Shown here: in pieces, positions 33,656 through 41,055 of the stretch | How positions within the stretch are numbered: position 1 is the first letter of the stretch | How the letters are laid out: each line of letters starts with the position of its first letter | NCBI GenBank assembly: GCA_035629335.1 | Contig: DASPIB010000007.1 | Coordinates: forward strand, 62,001 to 126,000 | Origin: Verrucomicrobiia bacterium | Lineage (GTDB): Bacteria; Patescibacteriota; Saccharimonadia; Saccharimonadales; Saccharimonadaceae | Reading direction: 5' to 3' | DNA length: 64,000 nt | Translations under genes and position numbers: made by a program | The notes under the pieces: generated by a model | The model's input: only the letters and a program-made list of their open reading frames with translations | Told to the model about the DNA's origin: nothing | The model's database searches: none

Positions 33656-33916
33656 TCACCTTGGATTCAGGCGCCTAAGAATAAATCTGGCAAGTTCCGA
33701 GGCCTCTTCTTCCTCATTGCTTAAAGGCGGAGACGCAGTCATCGAAAGGTACTCATCTGCCATGATCCGGAGTGTAATTGGGGTTTCGTTTGGATTGTCA
33801 ACTGCGACAAAATAGTAAGCCTGGAAATATGCCTCAGCACCACGCGCGGCCGTAGCAGGCAGCGCGCGGATCTCTTCAGCTTTCCGCGCATTGGCAAGCA
33901 GTTCATCAACGGTCAC
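33656..33916 (-). CDS. Hypothetical helical protein, 86 aa
   Basis: GTG at 33916 with GGAG six bases upstream. A helical, acidic protein (VDELLANARKAEEIRALPAT, EEEEASELARFILRRLNP) with a strand pair in the middle (YFVAVDNPNETPITLRIMAD). Single-gene unit; family unknown. Confidence 0.6.
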   Translation of the reverse strand: MTVDELLANARKAEEIRALPATAARGAEAYFQAYYFVAVDNPNETPITLRIMADEYLSMTASPPLSNEEEEASELARFILRRLNPR

Positions 33917-34187
33917 GATACTCTCCTCAGATCGGGAAGGATAAAGACATTATATAACAGAAATCAATGAAGCCACATTTAATAACTAGGAAAGGGTTGA
34001 TTGTCAGATTACGCAGGCAGCATTTCCAAAGATTAAGGCATTGACTTGTATATACCTCACCATGTTTTATGCCATTATTCTCAATTAAGTAATTATATGT
34101 ATCTATTCAAGGCCTTGTTGGGATCGGCTCTGTTGCATTGAGAAAATGCGTTAGCAAGGGGGGGAGCTAATTTTTAGTAAATGCATA
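33917..34187. other. Intergenic stretch without visible genes
   Basis: AT-rich DNA between two small divergent units. I see no open frame with a ribosome site and no repeat. Confidence 0.4.
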
Positions 34188-34216
34188 TTGACATTATAGT
34201 ATAGTAATATTATAAT
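34188..34216 (+). promoter_or_regulatory. Consensus sigma-70 promoter
   Basis: TTGACA (34188-34193), 17 bases, TATAAT (34211-34216): a perfect consensus promoter 33 bases upstream of the next gene. Confidence 0.85.
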
Positions 34217-34249
34217 ATATAAGTTATCACTGTCCACTGAGAGGTGCTC

Positions 34250-34603
34250 GTGATGGAAGCACACGTGTGCACCGGTCCTTTCATGATCCATTCGTTCTTC
34301 GACCCTGACACCCAAAAGATCGTACGAGCAGTAAATCTGTTCTTCGACATGATGGAGGAGCGAGACGATCGAATTCTGCTGGCTGTCAGCACGGGGACGA
34401 CCCGCCGCAGTCAGAAGGTTTGGTTCAACGCTACCGAGATTCGGGAGCGTATGCCAGAAGGGACTTACGAATGGCTTATCGACTCCGAAGGCGAACCGGC
34501 CAGCTTCATCTTCACTGAAGGTGTGGATGGCATCCAGATCGAGGGTTTGGGCCATTTGAACGGCGCCGTTATTGTCTGGAGAGTAGGCCCGCTATCCATC
34601 TAG
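34250..34603 (+). CDS. Hypothetical protein, 117 aa
   Basis: GTG at 34250 is favoured (GAGAGG five bases upstream); ATG follows directly at 34253. A soluble mixed protein: IVRAVNLFFDMMEERDDRIL, VWFNATEIRERMPEGTYEWL, ASFIFTEGVDGIQIEGLGHL. The C-terminus is beta-rich. Driven by a perfect consensus promoter and followed by a nested hairpin near 34617-34680. One of the small-unit genes; no family recognised. Confidence 0.6.
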   Translation: MMEAHVCTGPFMIHSFFDPDTQKIVRAVNLFFDMMEERDDRILLAVSTGTTRRSQKVWFNATEIRERMPEGTYEWLIDSEGEPASFIFTEGVDGIQIEGLGHLNGAVIVWRVGPLSI

Positions 34604-34749
34604 TTCCCCGTCCGCAAAAAGCCCAAGTCCTGCGACCTGTAACGCAGGAAGCTCGCTTTTTTCGGGCGGGCTTTTCGTGCTACGCTCTTAGTGCTCACGC
34701 AATTGTCGTTATTCACATGCGCAGCCGCTAAAAGAAAGGCATATATCTC

Positions 34750-34779
34750 TTGACATGAAACCATATGGTTATATATACT
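34750..34779 (+). promoter_or_regulatory. Promoter with embedded operator-like palindrome
   Basis: TTGACA (34750-34755), 18 bases and TATACT (34774-34779); the ATG follows seven bases later (leaderless). The palindrome ACCATATGGT sits between -35 and -10, the place for an autorepressing ArsR-type protein. Confidence 0.6.
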
Positions 34780-34786
34780 ATGTGTT

Positions 34787-35449
34787 ATGAGCAAAGATGC
34801 AGTATTTAAAGCATTAGCCGATCCAACCAGAAGGCTTATTTTAGATGAGTTCACTGAACGTGAAGAACAAACTCTGTACGAGCTGACGGTTCGGCTGGCT
34901 ATGAAGCACAAGCTAACTATGTCGCGGCCAGCGATTGTGAAGCACGTCGGTATCTTAGAGAGCGCAGGGCTGCTTCGGTCTGAGCGTCGCGGGAAGTATC
35001 GCTTTCTAATTCTAAACAATAAACCAACGATCAAAATGCAGCCGTCTAAACCAGCCCGAATAAAAATTATTCTGACGAGTATTTTTGTTGACGACCAAGA
35101 TAAGGCGCTCGAATTCTATACTGAAAAGCTTGGTTTCATTAAAAAATATAACACCTCCATGGGAGAACATAAGTGGATAACGGTCGTTTCACCGGACGAT
35201 CCTGAGGGAACCGAGCTCCTGCTTGAGCCAAGTGAAAACCAGGCTATCCAGGATTACAAAAGGGGCCTTTCAGAAGAGGGCATTCCGGCGGCCATGTTTG
35301 GTGTCAGCAATATTGACGATGAATACCAACGGCTCACTGCGCTGGGTGTGGAATTTGTGGTGAAGCCGACGCAGATGGATAGCGTTAAAATCGCGATACT
35401 CGATGACACCTGCGGCAACCTGATTCAGCTAATAGAAAGGAAAGGGTAA
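34787..35449 (+). CDS. ArsR-type repressor fused to a VOC (glyoxalase-fold) domain
   Basis: 220 aa in two parts. Residues ~1-80 are an ArsR winged helix (VFKALADPTRRLILDEF, RPAIVKHVGILESAGLLRSERRG). Residues ~88-218 are a VOC/glyoxalase-like domain (SIFVDDQDKALEFYTEKLGF, AAMFGVSNIDDEYQRLTALGVEF, ILDDTCGNLIQLIE). VOC domains bind small ligands or metals, so this could be a one-protein sensor-regulator. Whether VOC metal ligands are complete is uncertain. The gene is probably leaderless with a palindrome in its own promoter, implying autoregulation, and is followed by a separate VOC gene it may control. Confidence 0.82.
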   Translation: MSKDAVFKALADPTRRLILDEFTEREEQTLYELTVRLAMKHKLTMSRPAIVKHVGILESAGLLRSERRGKYRFLILNNKPTIKMQPSKPARIKIILTSIFVDDQDKALEFYTEKLGFIKKYNTSMGEHKWITVVSPDDPEGTELLLEPSENQAIQDYKRGLSEEGIPAAMFGVSNIDDEYQRLTALGVEFVVKPTQMDSVKIAILDDTCGNLIQLIERKG

Positions 35450-35505
35450 GCCTACCATGTAATCGGTTAGCACACCCAAGTAAATAATAAGATAAGGAGA
35501 TAATT

Positions 35506-35946
35506 ATGGGAAAAATGACAACCTATATTACTTTTGTAAACGACAAAGCTGGTAAAGCTGAAGAAGCGGTCAAGTTTTATGTTTCAGTATTTAAAAACTC
35601 GAAGCTCGACAGTCTTCTTCACTACAAAGAAGGTGAATACGGCGGCGACAAGGGTATGGTGAAATTTGCACAATTTACCCTGAATGGTCAAGAGTTTTTC
35701 GCCTCTGAAAACAACGAACAGCACGTGTGGAACGCTTCGCCAGCAGTGTCAATTTTCGTTGAATGCGATAGCGTTGAAGAAATTGATGAGCTGTACGAAA
35801 AACTATCTGAAGGCGGCGATCTAATGCTTCCTTTGGACGATTACGGCTTTAGTGAAAAATACGCCTGGTTTAACGACAAATATGGCACATCATGGCAGCT
35901 AAACGTCGGAAAAATGAACCTTGCATCTGAAGCGTCGGAGGTATAG
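35506..35946 (+). CDS. VOC/PhnB-like protein (3-demethylubiquinone methyltransferase-like fold)
   Basis: 146 aa, PhnB/DUF1338-adjacent VOC family: ITFVNDKAGKAEEAVKFYVS, FTLNGQEFFASENN, VSIFVECDSVEEIDELYEKL and the typical ending DKYGTSWQLNV. Family members are often annotated from their resemblance to a ubiquinone methyltransferase but are non-enzymatic or resistance-type proteins. AAGGAG precedes the ATG by seven bases. It lies 56 bases after the ArsR-VOC gene and before a terminator, so the two are an operon. Confidence 0.85.
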   Translation: MGKMTTYITFVNDKAGKAEEAVKFYVSVFKNSKLDSLLHYKEGEYGGDKGMVKFAQFTLNGQEFFASENNEQHVWNASPAVSIFVECDSVEEIDELYEKLSEGGDLMLPLDDYGFSEKYAWFNDKYGTSWQLNVGKMNLASEASEV

Positions 35947-36008
35947 TCGCGTTACGTATGGACTAGAAGCTTGCTACGGCAGATAATTTTAAATTGCCAC
36001 CTGAACAG

Positions 36009-36035
36009 AAACCTGGAGTCAATGATTCCAGGTTT
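36009..36035 (+). terminator. Intrinsic terminator
   Basis: AAACCTGGA pairs with TCCAGGTTT, followed by CTTTTTAG. Confidence 0.75.
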
Positions 36036-36054
36036 CTTTTTAGGTCAATAAAAT

Positions 36055-36082
36055 GGCCCGAACACGATTTTTGGTCCGGGCC
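36055..36082 (-). terminator. Stem-loop terminator
   Basis: GGCCCG pairs with CGGGCC, downstream of the hydrolase fragment and prepilin gene. Confidence 0.5.
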
Positions 36083-36122
36083 GTTCGCAGCTAGCCGTTA
36101 GGACTAAGTAGCGAACCGGTAG

Positions 36123-36346
36123 TTACCGGTCGTCTCTACGACAGACGAAGTTACTTGGAGGCAGACTTCCAGCTGTGAAGTAGTTATGAACCACGCCACG
36201 TGCACAGCGGTTACTGCCGAAGAGATAGACTGAATGGTAGCCTTCGACGCCAAACCACCGAGAACCTGGCAATTGCCTGGCAACATTACGGCCTTCTGAA
36301 GGTGTCGTTCCCGTATCGTAAACTCCATTCGTCAGCAGAATTGGCG
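36123..36346 (-). pseudogene. C-terminal fragment of a TAP-type alpha/beta hydrolase
   Basis: One minus-strand frame reads PPILLTNGVYDTGTTPSEGR, VARQLPGSRWFGVEGYHSVY, GSNRCARGVVHNYFTAGSLP and PSNFVC before a stop at 36123. This is the hallmark ending of tripeptidyl-aminopeptidase-like hydrolases (TAP C-terminal domain, PF08386): the x-D-x-x-T-P strand, LPGSR, the catalytic His, and two cysteines with the YL..G.LP..xxVC tail. No N-terminal part exists nearby. The fragment overlaps the 3' end of the prepilin gene, so the prepilin appears to have been inserted next to a broken hydrolase gene. Confidence 0.6.
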
Positions 36347-36364
36347 GCGCACAGTGAGGATAAA

Positions 36365-36802
36365 TTACAGGCCAGTAGCACCGATGTGGGTTTCAATCTG
36401 ATTGGTTACCTCACTTCTCCAAAGCAGTCGGTACTTTGCGCATTGGCCATTGACACAAGAATTGACGGTATAATATCCATACTGACTGATGGTGGGGGAG
36501 GTAACATTGAAGATCCCGGGTGTGGCTCTACCCGGCGGAGTCACGAGGCCGTCCTTAACACTCGGCATATTAGCGGCACGCCATGAACTACTGCTCAGTT
36601 GTGAAAATAAAGGATAAAAGCCATTGTCGCTATGATACACTTCAAGCTGCTGCGCTAGCTGTCTTATATCTGTTCGGCGTTCAGTATCGCGGGCACTTGC
36701 TTGTATGCCGTTAAAGGCGGTCATGGTGATGACGGCAAGGATACTGATTACCACGATGACAATTAGTAGCTCGACGATCGTAAAACCTTTATACTTGCCC
36801 AT
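36365..36802 (-). CDS. Type IV prepilin
   Basis: 145 aa with a class III signal: basic leader MGKYK, then GFTIVELLIVIVVISILAVI. Prepilin peptidase would cut before Phe and methylate it; Glu5 of the mature protein is present. The helix continues to ~residue 60 (ARDTERRTDIRQLAQQLEVYH). The globular part has a Tyr/Ser-rich region and a cysteine pair (NSCVNGQCAKY) that may form the usual C-terminal disulfide. A GGGGG stretch precedes the ATG. No other pilus gene lies within the window. Saccharibacteria use type IV pili for twitching and host contact. Confidence 0.9.
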   Translation of the reverse strand: MGKYKGFTIVELLIVIVVISILAVITMTAFNGIQASARDTERRTDIRQLAQQLEVYHSDNGFYPLFSQLSSSSWRAANMPSVKDGLVTPPGRATPGIFNVTSPTISQYGYYTVNSCVNGQCAKYRLLWRSEVTNQIETHIGATGL

Positions 36803-36959
36803 ATGCCCCCAAAGTAAATATTGTTATTACAACTTTAGCGTAAGCTTGTTTGGTGTGCAAGGTTGTGCTTTTGGTCGACAAAGCTTTGCGGGAACGAAGC
36901 ATCGATAAGCATGCGGGTCTCCTGGCAAGATAGCGATGAGTACGATATTCTTAGTAGTA

Positions 36960-37484
36960 ATGAGAGAATATGCAATATTTTTACGCGGCGTGAATGTGGG
37001 AGGGATTCGTGTACCGATGAACGAGCTGCGGCAGTGTCTGCAAAGTTTGCCGGTTCAGGATATAAAAACCTATTTACAATCGGGGAATGTCACCCTTTCG
37101 TCAAACCTAGCGAGTGGGGAACTTAAAGAAGGTGTTGAAAAAGCTTTGACCGAACGATTTAAGTATTCGGCCCATGTTCTCATTTTTCTAAAAGAAAAGC
37201 TCGCTTCGGTTGTGGCGGCCTGGCCATTTGGCGATGCCACCGATAAGCATCGCTATGCAATCTTCTGCGGCTCGCAAGCAACGGTAGAGGAATTGGTGCA
37301 CTATGCGAGTGAGCTCGATCCTTCGGTCGAGCGCATAGCTGCTGGTGATCAGGTAGTGTACTGGCAGGCGCCAAAAGGAAGCGATAGTAACACCGTGTTT
37401 AATAAGATAATTTCTAAGTCAAGATACAAAGCTATTACTACGAACAGGAATTTAAATACTATTGAGAAGATGATAGCCCGGTGA
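36960..37484 (+). CDS. DUF1697 family protein
   Basis: 174 aa matching DUF1697 (PF08002): opening YAIFLRGVNVGGIRVPMNEL, then KTYLQSGNVTLSS, a helical LTERFKYSAHVLIFLK segment, and TVFNKIISKSRYKAITTNRN near the end. The family is cytoplasmic, of unknown function. ATG at 36960 directly precedes the conserved REYAIFLRG block; an upstream ATG would add unconserved residues. No Shine-Dalgarno site; TATTCT about ten bases upstream fits leaderless expression. Confidence 0.9.
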   Translation: MREYAIFLRGVNVGGIRVPMNELRQCLQSLPVQDIKTYLQSGNVTLSSNLASGELKEGVEKALTERFKYSAHVLIFLKEKLASVVAAWPFGDATDKHRYAIFCGSQATVEELVHYASELDPSVERIAAGDQVVYWQAPKGSDSNTVFNKIISKSRYKAITTNRNLNTIEKMIAR

Positions 37485-37573
37485 GGGCCTAACTAGTAAG
37501 CAGACAGGAGCTATATTAATCTTGTGGTAATGAGAAGGACCGGCAATGCCGGCCCTATCCTCCCAGAGATAAC

Positions 37574-37900
37574 TCAACGGATCTCTTCTACGACCCACTT
37601 CGACCACTTGTGGTTGGTCGGGTCGCCGACCCAGCCTTCGATGAAAAGTCGTCCGTCTTCGGCCTCGATGCGGTACACGGCGTGGATCTCGGCGATGAGT
37701 TCACCGCCTTCGTGCACCTCGAAGCGCTTCTCGTCCTCGAAGCACCGCAGCGTTCCGAGGAACCCCTCGACGTCTTCCTTCCTGCTCGACGGTACCGCTG
37801 AGGCTACTCCGGGGTAGAGGTGGTAAAGGGTCACTAAGACCTCTTTACCCTCCCAGTCGGGGCAGGGCTCGGCAATGCTGTCCAGGATGTCCTGCTCCAC
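37574..37900 (-). CDS. Hypothetical acidic protein, 108 aa
   Basis: The second of two closely spaced GTG codons (37900) fits GGGAG five bases upstream. The acidic product has beta strands (EVLVTLYHLYPGVASAVPSS, RFEVHEGGELIAEIHAVYRI, GRLFIEGWVG) and a WSKWVVEEI tail. GC-rich single-gene unit with a promoter (37932-37960) and a short GGCCGGCATTGCCGG hairpin downstream (37536-37553). Not recognised. Confidence 0.6.
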   Translation of the reverse strand: MEQDILDSIAEPCPDWEGKEVLVTLYHLYPGVASAVPSSRKEDVEGFLGTLRCFEDEKRFEVHEGGELIAEIHAVYRIEAEDGRLFIEGWVGDPTNHKWSKWVVEEIR

Positions 37901-37931
37901 AGCCACTCCCTTTTTGGGTAGGAATTATTAT

Positions 37932-37960
37932 ACTATAACCCTTAATATAAGTATTGTCAA
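37932..37960 (-). promoter_or_regulatory. Sigma-70-type promoter
   Basis: Minus-strand TTGACA (37955-37960) and TATAGT (37932-37937) with 17 bases between, for the 37574-37900 gene. Confidence 0.7.
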
Positions 37961-38017
37961 CAAACTCAATAGCGCTACAGTAAAAAGTATGGAATGCTGT
38001 CATGCTACAATAAATAC

Positions 38018-38311
38018 ATGACCGAGCGATACGGTATTGCAGAAGCACGTAATAAATTGTCTAAGCTCGTCGATGAAGTAGAGCAGATGCATACTAGGCA
38101 CCGCATTACGAAGCATGGTGCCGATGCCGCAGTTCTTATGTCTGTTCATGATCTGGAATCAGTCGTAACAACAGTCGAGATTTATAGCCTATGGGCGGAA
38201 AAACCATCACTCCGTGAACAGTTTGAGCAAGCACTTGAAGATGTGAAGCACGGGCGTCTCTCTCCAATCGAAGACCTCATGAAAAAGCTAGATGCACGAC
38301 TGCAGCAGTAA
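38018..38311 (+). CDS. Phd/YefM-type antitoxin without a toxin partner
   Basis: 97 aa. The N-terminus (YGIAEARNKLSKLVDEVE, then HRITKHGADAAVLMSVHDLE) is the Phd/YefM DNA-binding fold. The C-terminal helices (LREQFEQALEDVKHGRLSP) would wrap a toxin. ATG at 38018 is chosen because TACAAT lies eight bases upstream (leaderless) and it begins the conserved region. No RelE/Doc/YoeB gene follows before the terminator at 38384, so it is an orphan antitoxin; it might act as a regulator or guard. Confidence 0.8.
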   Translation: MTERYGIAEARNKLSKLVDEVEQMHTRHRITKHGADAAVLMSVHDLESVVTTVEIYSLWAEKPSLREQFEQALEDVKHGRLSPIEDLMKKLDARLQQ

Positions 38312-38383
38312 GAGTAGAGAAGATTTAAAAATTCCATACTAGGGATCCGCTTCTAGCCTTACGGCACTGAAGCCTCGTTTGAC

Positions 38384-38412
38384 TCCCGCTTATCGGTGAA
38401 TGATAAGCGGGA
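38384..38412 (+). terminator. Intrinsic terminator
   Basis: TCCCGCTTATC pairs with GATAAGCGGGA and is followed by TTTTTA. Confidence 0.85.
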
Positions 38413-38498
38413 TTTTTATACCTCAATGCTTTTGAAACCGGAGCTCCTATGTGGCGGGTTCTTTTGAAAGTGGATACAGATGATTTATAAGTAGTGAC

Positions 38499-39356
38499 TT
38501 ACAGATCTTCTAACCGTACTGCCTTTCGATCTTCAAAACTATCCAATGTCTCGTCAATTGGTAACCATACTTTACCGAGGGAATTGGAAGTAAATAAATT
38601 GCCTAGTATAGTCGTCGCAAATTCCACTTCTTCGTATGAGCTGCGTACCTCCTTCGTAAGTCGCTTCCGCAGTCGCTTGTGGATGCTACTGTTTTCGACA
38701 ATCATTAGAACGGTGGGGAGAGTGGTAGCTGGCCGTTCGCTACTTCCGGCATATTCCAAATATTTCTTAATTCGTCGTACAAGCACAAAGAAGGGCTGGC
38801 TATCTGCGAAAATATTTAAAAAGTACTCTTTACGCTCCTCGGCACTTTCAATATAGAAATACGCGTCAGGGAGTGGCTGTGGGAGGTCCTCAAGTTCTTG
38901 GGACTTCAGGTCTATTTTAGAGAAGAAAGTGAGCCGGTTGCCGTAGAGCTCATGTAACGCAAGAAAGACATTCACAATATTTAGACAGTGTTGAATAAAG
39001 TCTTCAGACACGTGCTTGGCTTTATAGAGGTGGACAACAAAAAGTGGTGAGGCGGTATTTATATTTTCTGCGCTCAGTACCGCCCGGGCACCGTATGGCA
39101 GTAGGTAATAGGCTGCAGGTTTGCCTCTTAGCTTATACGATTTATCATAACGCTTTGCAATATATCCCTGATCCTCGAGTATTTTCAAACGGTTTTGAAT
39201 AGATTTGCTGTGTGGCTTTTGCTGGTACTTCGCTACCTGCGCGCTACTGGCAAATCTAAATCTATAAAGTAAACGTAAAACAGCAAACTGTTCTTTATTT
39301 AGCTTTCTTCGGTACTTTGGTCCTGTTTTCTCTGAGCTAGTTATTATGATTAAAAT
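38499..39356 (-). CDS. Replication-relaxation (Replic_Relax) family protein with unclear start
   Basis: The frame is open from 39356 and encodes a full N-terminal winged helix: KLNKEQFAVLRLLYRFRFAS, SAQVAKYQQKPHSKSIQNRL, KILEDQGYIAKR. A linker (RGKPAAYYLLPYGARAVL) and an alpha/beta C-terminal domain (PDAYFYIES, PTVLMIVENSSIHKRLRKRL) follow. Family members are linked to relaxase/replication functions of mobile elements. No ATG or GTG exists upstream of the conserved part in this frame; the first ATG (39363) is one frame away, and TTG at 39188 would remove the HTH. Either a rare start (ATT, ATC or ATA near 39354) or a one-base indel after ATG 39363 is needed. Confidence 0.65.
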   Translation of the reverse strand: MLIIITSSEKTGPKYRRKLNKEQFAVLRLLYRFRFASSAQVAKYQQKPHSKSIQNRLKILEDQGYIAKRYDKSYKLRGKPAAYYLLPYGARAVLSAENINTASPLFVVHLYKAKHVSEDFIQHCLNIVNVFLALHELYGNRLTFFSKIDLKSQELEDLPQPLPDAYFYIESAEERKEYFLNIFADSQPFFVLVRRIKKYLEYAGSSERPATTLPTVLMIVENSSIHKRLRKRLTKEVRSSYEEVEFATTILGNLFTSNSLGKVWLPIDETLDSFEDRKAVRLEDL

Positions 39357-39644
39357 CTGCCATTAGAGTCTTTCTCTATATATGTATATATAATAAGAGA
39401 GGATAATGCAATATTTAAATAACAGATTATAGCGACAAAAGATAGGTTGGGTATCGATGGATTATTTGTTAAGACAAGAATAAATCTTACTACCGATAAG
39501 TCTGGCTATTTTATGTTGCACAACTATTGGAAAGCATCTTGGTATTGACTAGGCTGCACATGATTACTTCTAGCTTCTTAGACAATAATAAAATAATAGT
39601 ATATAATTTATACGTTACGGTGTTCATCCCGAATGGAGCTTATT

Positions 39645-40021
39645 GTGAAGACGTTGGTCCTTGGATTTATCAGCGAACTCACTCCAACGGGAAGGATCAA
39701 TCAAAAGGAGGCAAGGTCGCATATCGAAGTGTTTTGGAACGTTTTCTAGATCCAGAGCTGCTGCGTAAGTCTGGATATGACAAGCTAAAGATTGTGACCG
39801 GTGGCGCAGACCATTCAGTGTCAGCAATTGTTCGCGAAGTTGCTGCAAAGCTGAACATTCCTTGTTTGGTCGGTGATGGCTGGGGAGTCGTCGGCTCTCA
39901 CTTTTACAGGGCATGTGATATTGTGGCCCAATACGGCGATACGGGCGATTCCTGGTGTAAGCAGCAGGAAGAAGACTTTCGCCGCACGAAGCCTGAGAAC
40001 CCCTTCCACCTTCTGTTTTAA
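39645..40021 (+). pseudogene. SLOG-like small protein gene with a frameshift
   Basis: A GTG at 39645 with GGAGC upstream opens MKTLVLGFISELTPTGRINQ, which stops soon. The neighbouring frame carries the conserved remainder (VAYRSVLERFLDPELLRKSG, KIVTGGADHSVSAIVREVAA, LNIPCLVGDGWGVVGSHFYR, ACDIVAQYGD). Joining them at the AAAAGGAGG run near 39705 gives a protein of about 125 aa. The GGA-x-x-x-S-x-I-V-x-x-V-A-x-x-L-x-I-P layout resembles SLOG/DprA-type nucleotide-binding folds. Probably broken by a single indel; slippage at the A-run cannot be excluded. Confidence 0.5.
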
Positions 40022-40045
40022 GCGCAAAGACCAAAGGGAGTAACC

Positions 40046-40240
40046 GTGCATCCTGGTGAGGTGCCATTTGTCCAGTCGTCGTGCGTAATCCAGGACTGTT
40101 AGGGTAAGCACTGTTCGCTAGCGGATGGAGAAGGCGAAGGCTTCTGGAGTACCGTCACTAAACGTTGTCGAGGAACTATTTCGTTTGATCTAGGGGTAAC
40201 GACAACTAGTGCCAGGAATTGCTGCCACAAAAGGCGTCGG
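40046..40240 (+). pseudogene. Small cysteine-containing frame cut by an in-frame TAG
   Basis: GTG at 40046 with AAGGGAG five bases upstream opens a peptide (HPGEVPFVQSSCVIQDC), then TAG at 40100. The same frame goes on (GKHCSLADGEGEGFWSTVTK, RCRGTISFDLG) and runs into the terminator at 40230. The good ribosome site and the hairpin suggest a real small gene that carries at least a nonsense mutation. Confidence 0.35.
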
Positions 40241-40256
40241 TGATCCCGGCGCCTTT
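40230..40256 (+). terminator. Stem-loop terminator
   Basis: AAAGGCG-CGG pairs with CCG-CGCCTTT, followed by CTATTTCT. Confidence 0.65.
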
Positions 40257-40311
40257 CTATTTCTGCATGAATTGCCTATCAAACTCTTTTGAAAACTCTA
40301 ACTGCATCCGG

Positions 40312-40593
40312 CTATCGCTTTAATTTTTGAAAGTGATTAGTAAGTTCGTCGGTAGACTTGACGCTAGTGGTGTTACCCTCAGTCAAATCCTTTTCACTCT
40401 CTCGGATTGCATTCATCAGATAGCCAGACGGCTCTGGGGTCGGCTCAATAGTGATTCCTTTGTTTAGAATTTGCATTGCCGACATTCGCATAAGATCACC
40501 AATAGTAATGCCATTTTTCTTGGCCATCTCCTGCAGGCGGTCTTTAATATCCGCGGCAGTCATCAAACCCCCTGACGTTAGTGGCATAATCAT
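40312..40593 (-). CDS. RelB/DinJ-like antitoxin-type protein
   Basis: 93 aa from ATG 40593 (GAGGAA eight bases upstream) or 83 aa from ATG 40563 (AGGGGG four bases upstream). The core DIKDRLQEMAKKNGITIGDL, then MRMSAMQILNKGITIEP, resembles the helix-turn-helix of RelB/DinJ antitoxins. However, the N-terminal ribbon strand that contacts DNA is missing, replaced by MIMPLTSGGLM. It directly overlaps the end of a resolvase relic and has no toxin gene downstream. Probably a remnant or divergent antitoxin. Confidence 0.5.
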   Translation of the reverse strand: MIMPLTSGGLMTAADIKDRLQEMAKKNGITIGDLMRMSAMQILNKGITIEPTPEPSGYLMNAIRESEKDLTEGNTTSVKSTDELTNHFQKLKR

Positions 40594-40597
40594 AAAA

Positions 40598-40852
40598 CTA
40601 TTCCTCGATCAGTAGGTTGTTTGTTAGCTCAATAAGCTGCTTAAAGCGACCCAATTGGTCTAACCGCCATACGACCGGCATCTCCTCGCGTAAGTGATCA
40701 AGCGCTTTGGCTAGTCCTTTGCGATCAACTTTAGACCCACTAGCTGTGCCACTGAATACTTTCTCGCAGCCTGCTTTTAAGAGCGCCTCATTTTGTAAAT
40801 CTAATGCTTGATCGATAGTCGAGACGGGCGTAACCAATATCATATACCTCAA
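40598..40852 (-). pseudogene. N-terminal remnant of a Tn3-type serine resolvase
   Basis: The 84 aa frame still shows the resolvase N-domain: VSTIDQALDLQNEALLKAGC (normally RVST-DQ...L..GC), ASGSKVDRKGLAKALDHLRE and VVWRLDQLGRFKQLIELTNN. The block before the serine has changed, DTLVVWKLDRLGRS is degraded, and the helix-turn-helix DNA-binding domain is absent. The product cannot be an active recombinase. A res-like inverted repeat lies upstream (40884-40964). Evidence of a former transposon or plasmid. Confidence 0.7.
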
Positions 40853-40883
40853 AGCTCATATAAATGTAAAGTTTATGGATATT

Positions 40884-40964
40884 GTTTTATAGACGAGTTT
40901 ATGGACAAACATTTAAGGAGAAGGCAATTTTAGATGGATGATATATGAGATATGTCTATAAAAC
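40884..40964. repeat. Res-like inverted repeat beside the resolvase remnant
   Basis: GTTTTATAGAC (40884-40894) and its exact complement GTCTATAAAAC (40954-40964) face each other. A further TTTATGGA repeat pair (40872 and 40898 areas) lies between or beside them. Tn3-type res sites use TGTC-TAT type arms of this kind. Location upstream of a resolvase relic supports the idea. Confidence 0.4.
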
Positions 40965-40996
40965 GAAGGTTTTTGAGACAAATAGCATAGAAGATC

Positions 40997-41026
40997 TTGA
41001 CGAATTTCAGATATATGTAGTATTAT
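40997..41026 (+). promoter_or_regulatory. Sigma-70-type promoter
   Basis: TTGACG (40997-41002), 18 bases, TATTAT (41021-41026), upstream of the 41056 gene. Confidence 0.6.
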
Positions 41027-41055
41027 GAAATTGTATCTCTACGAACGGAGTAAGC

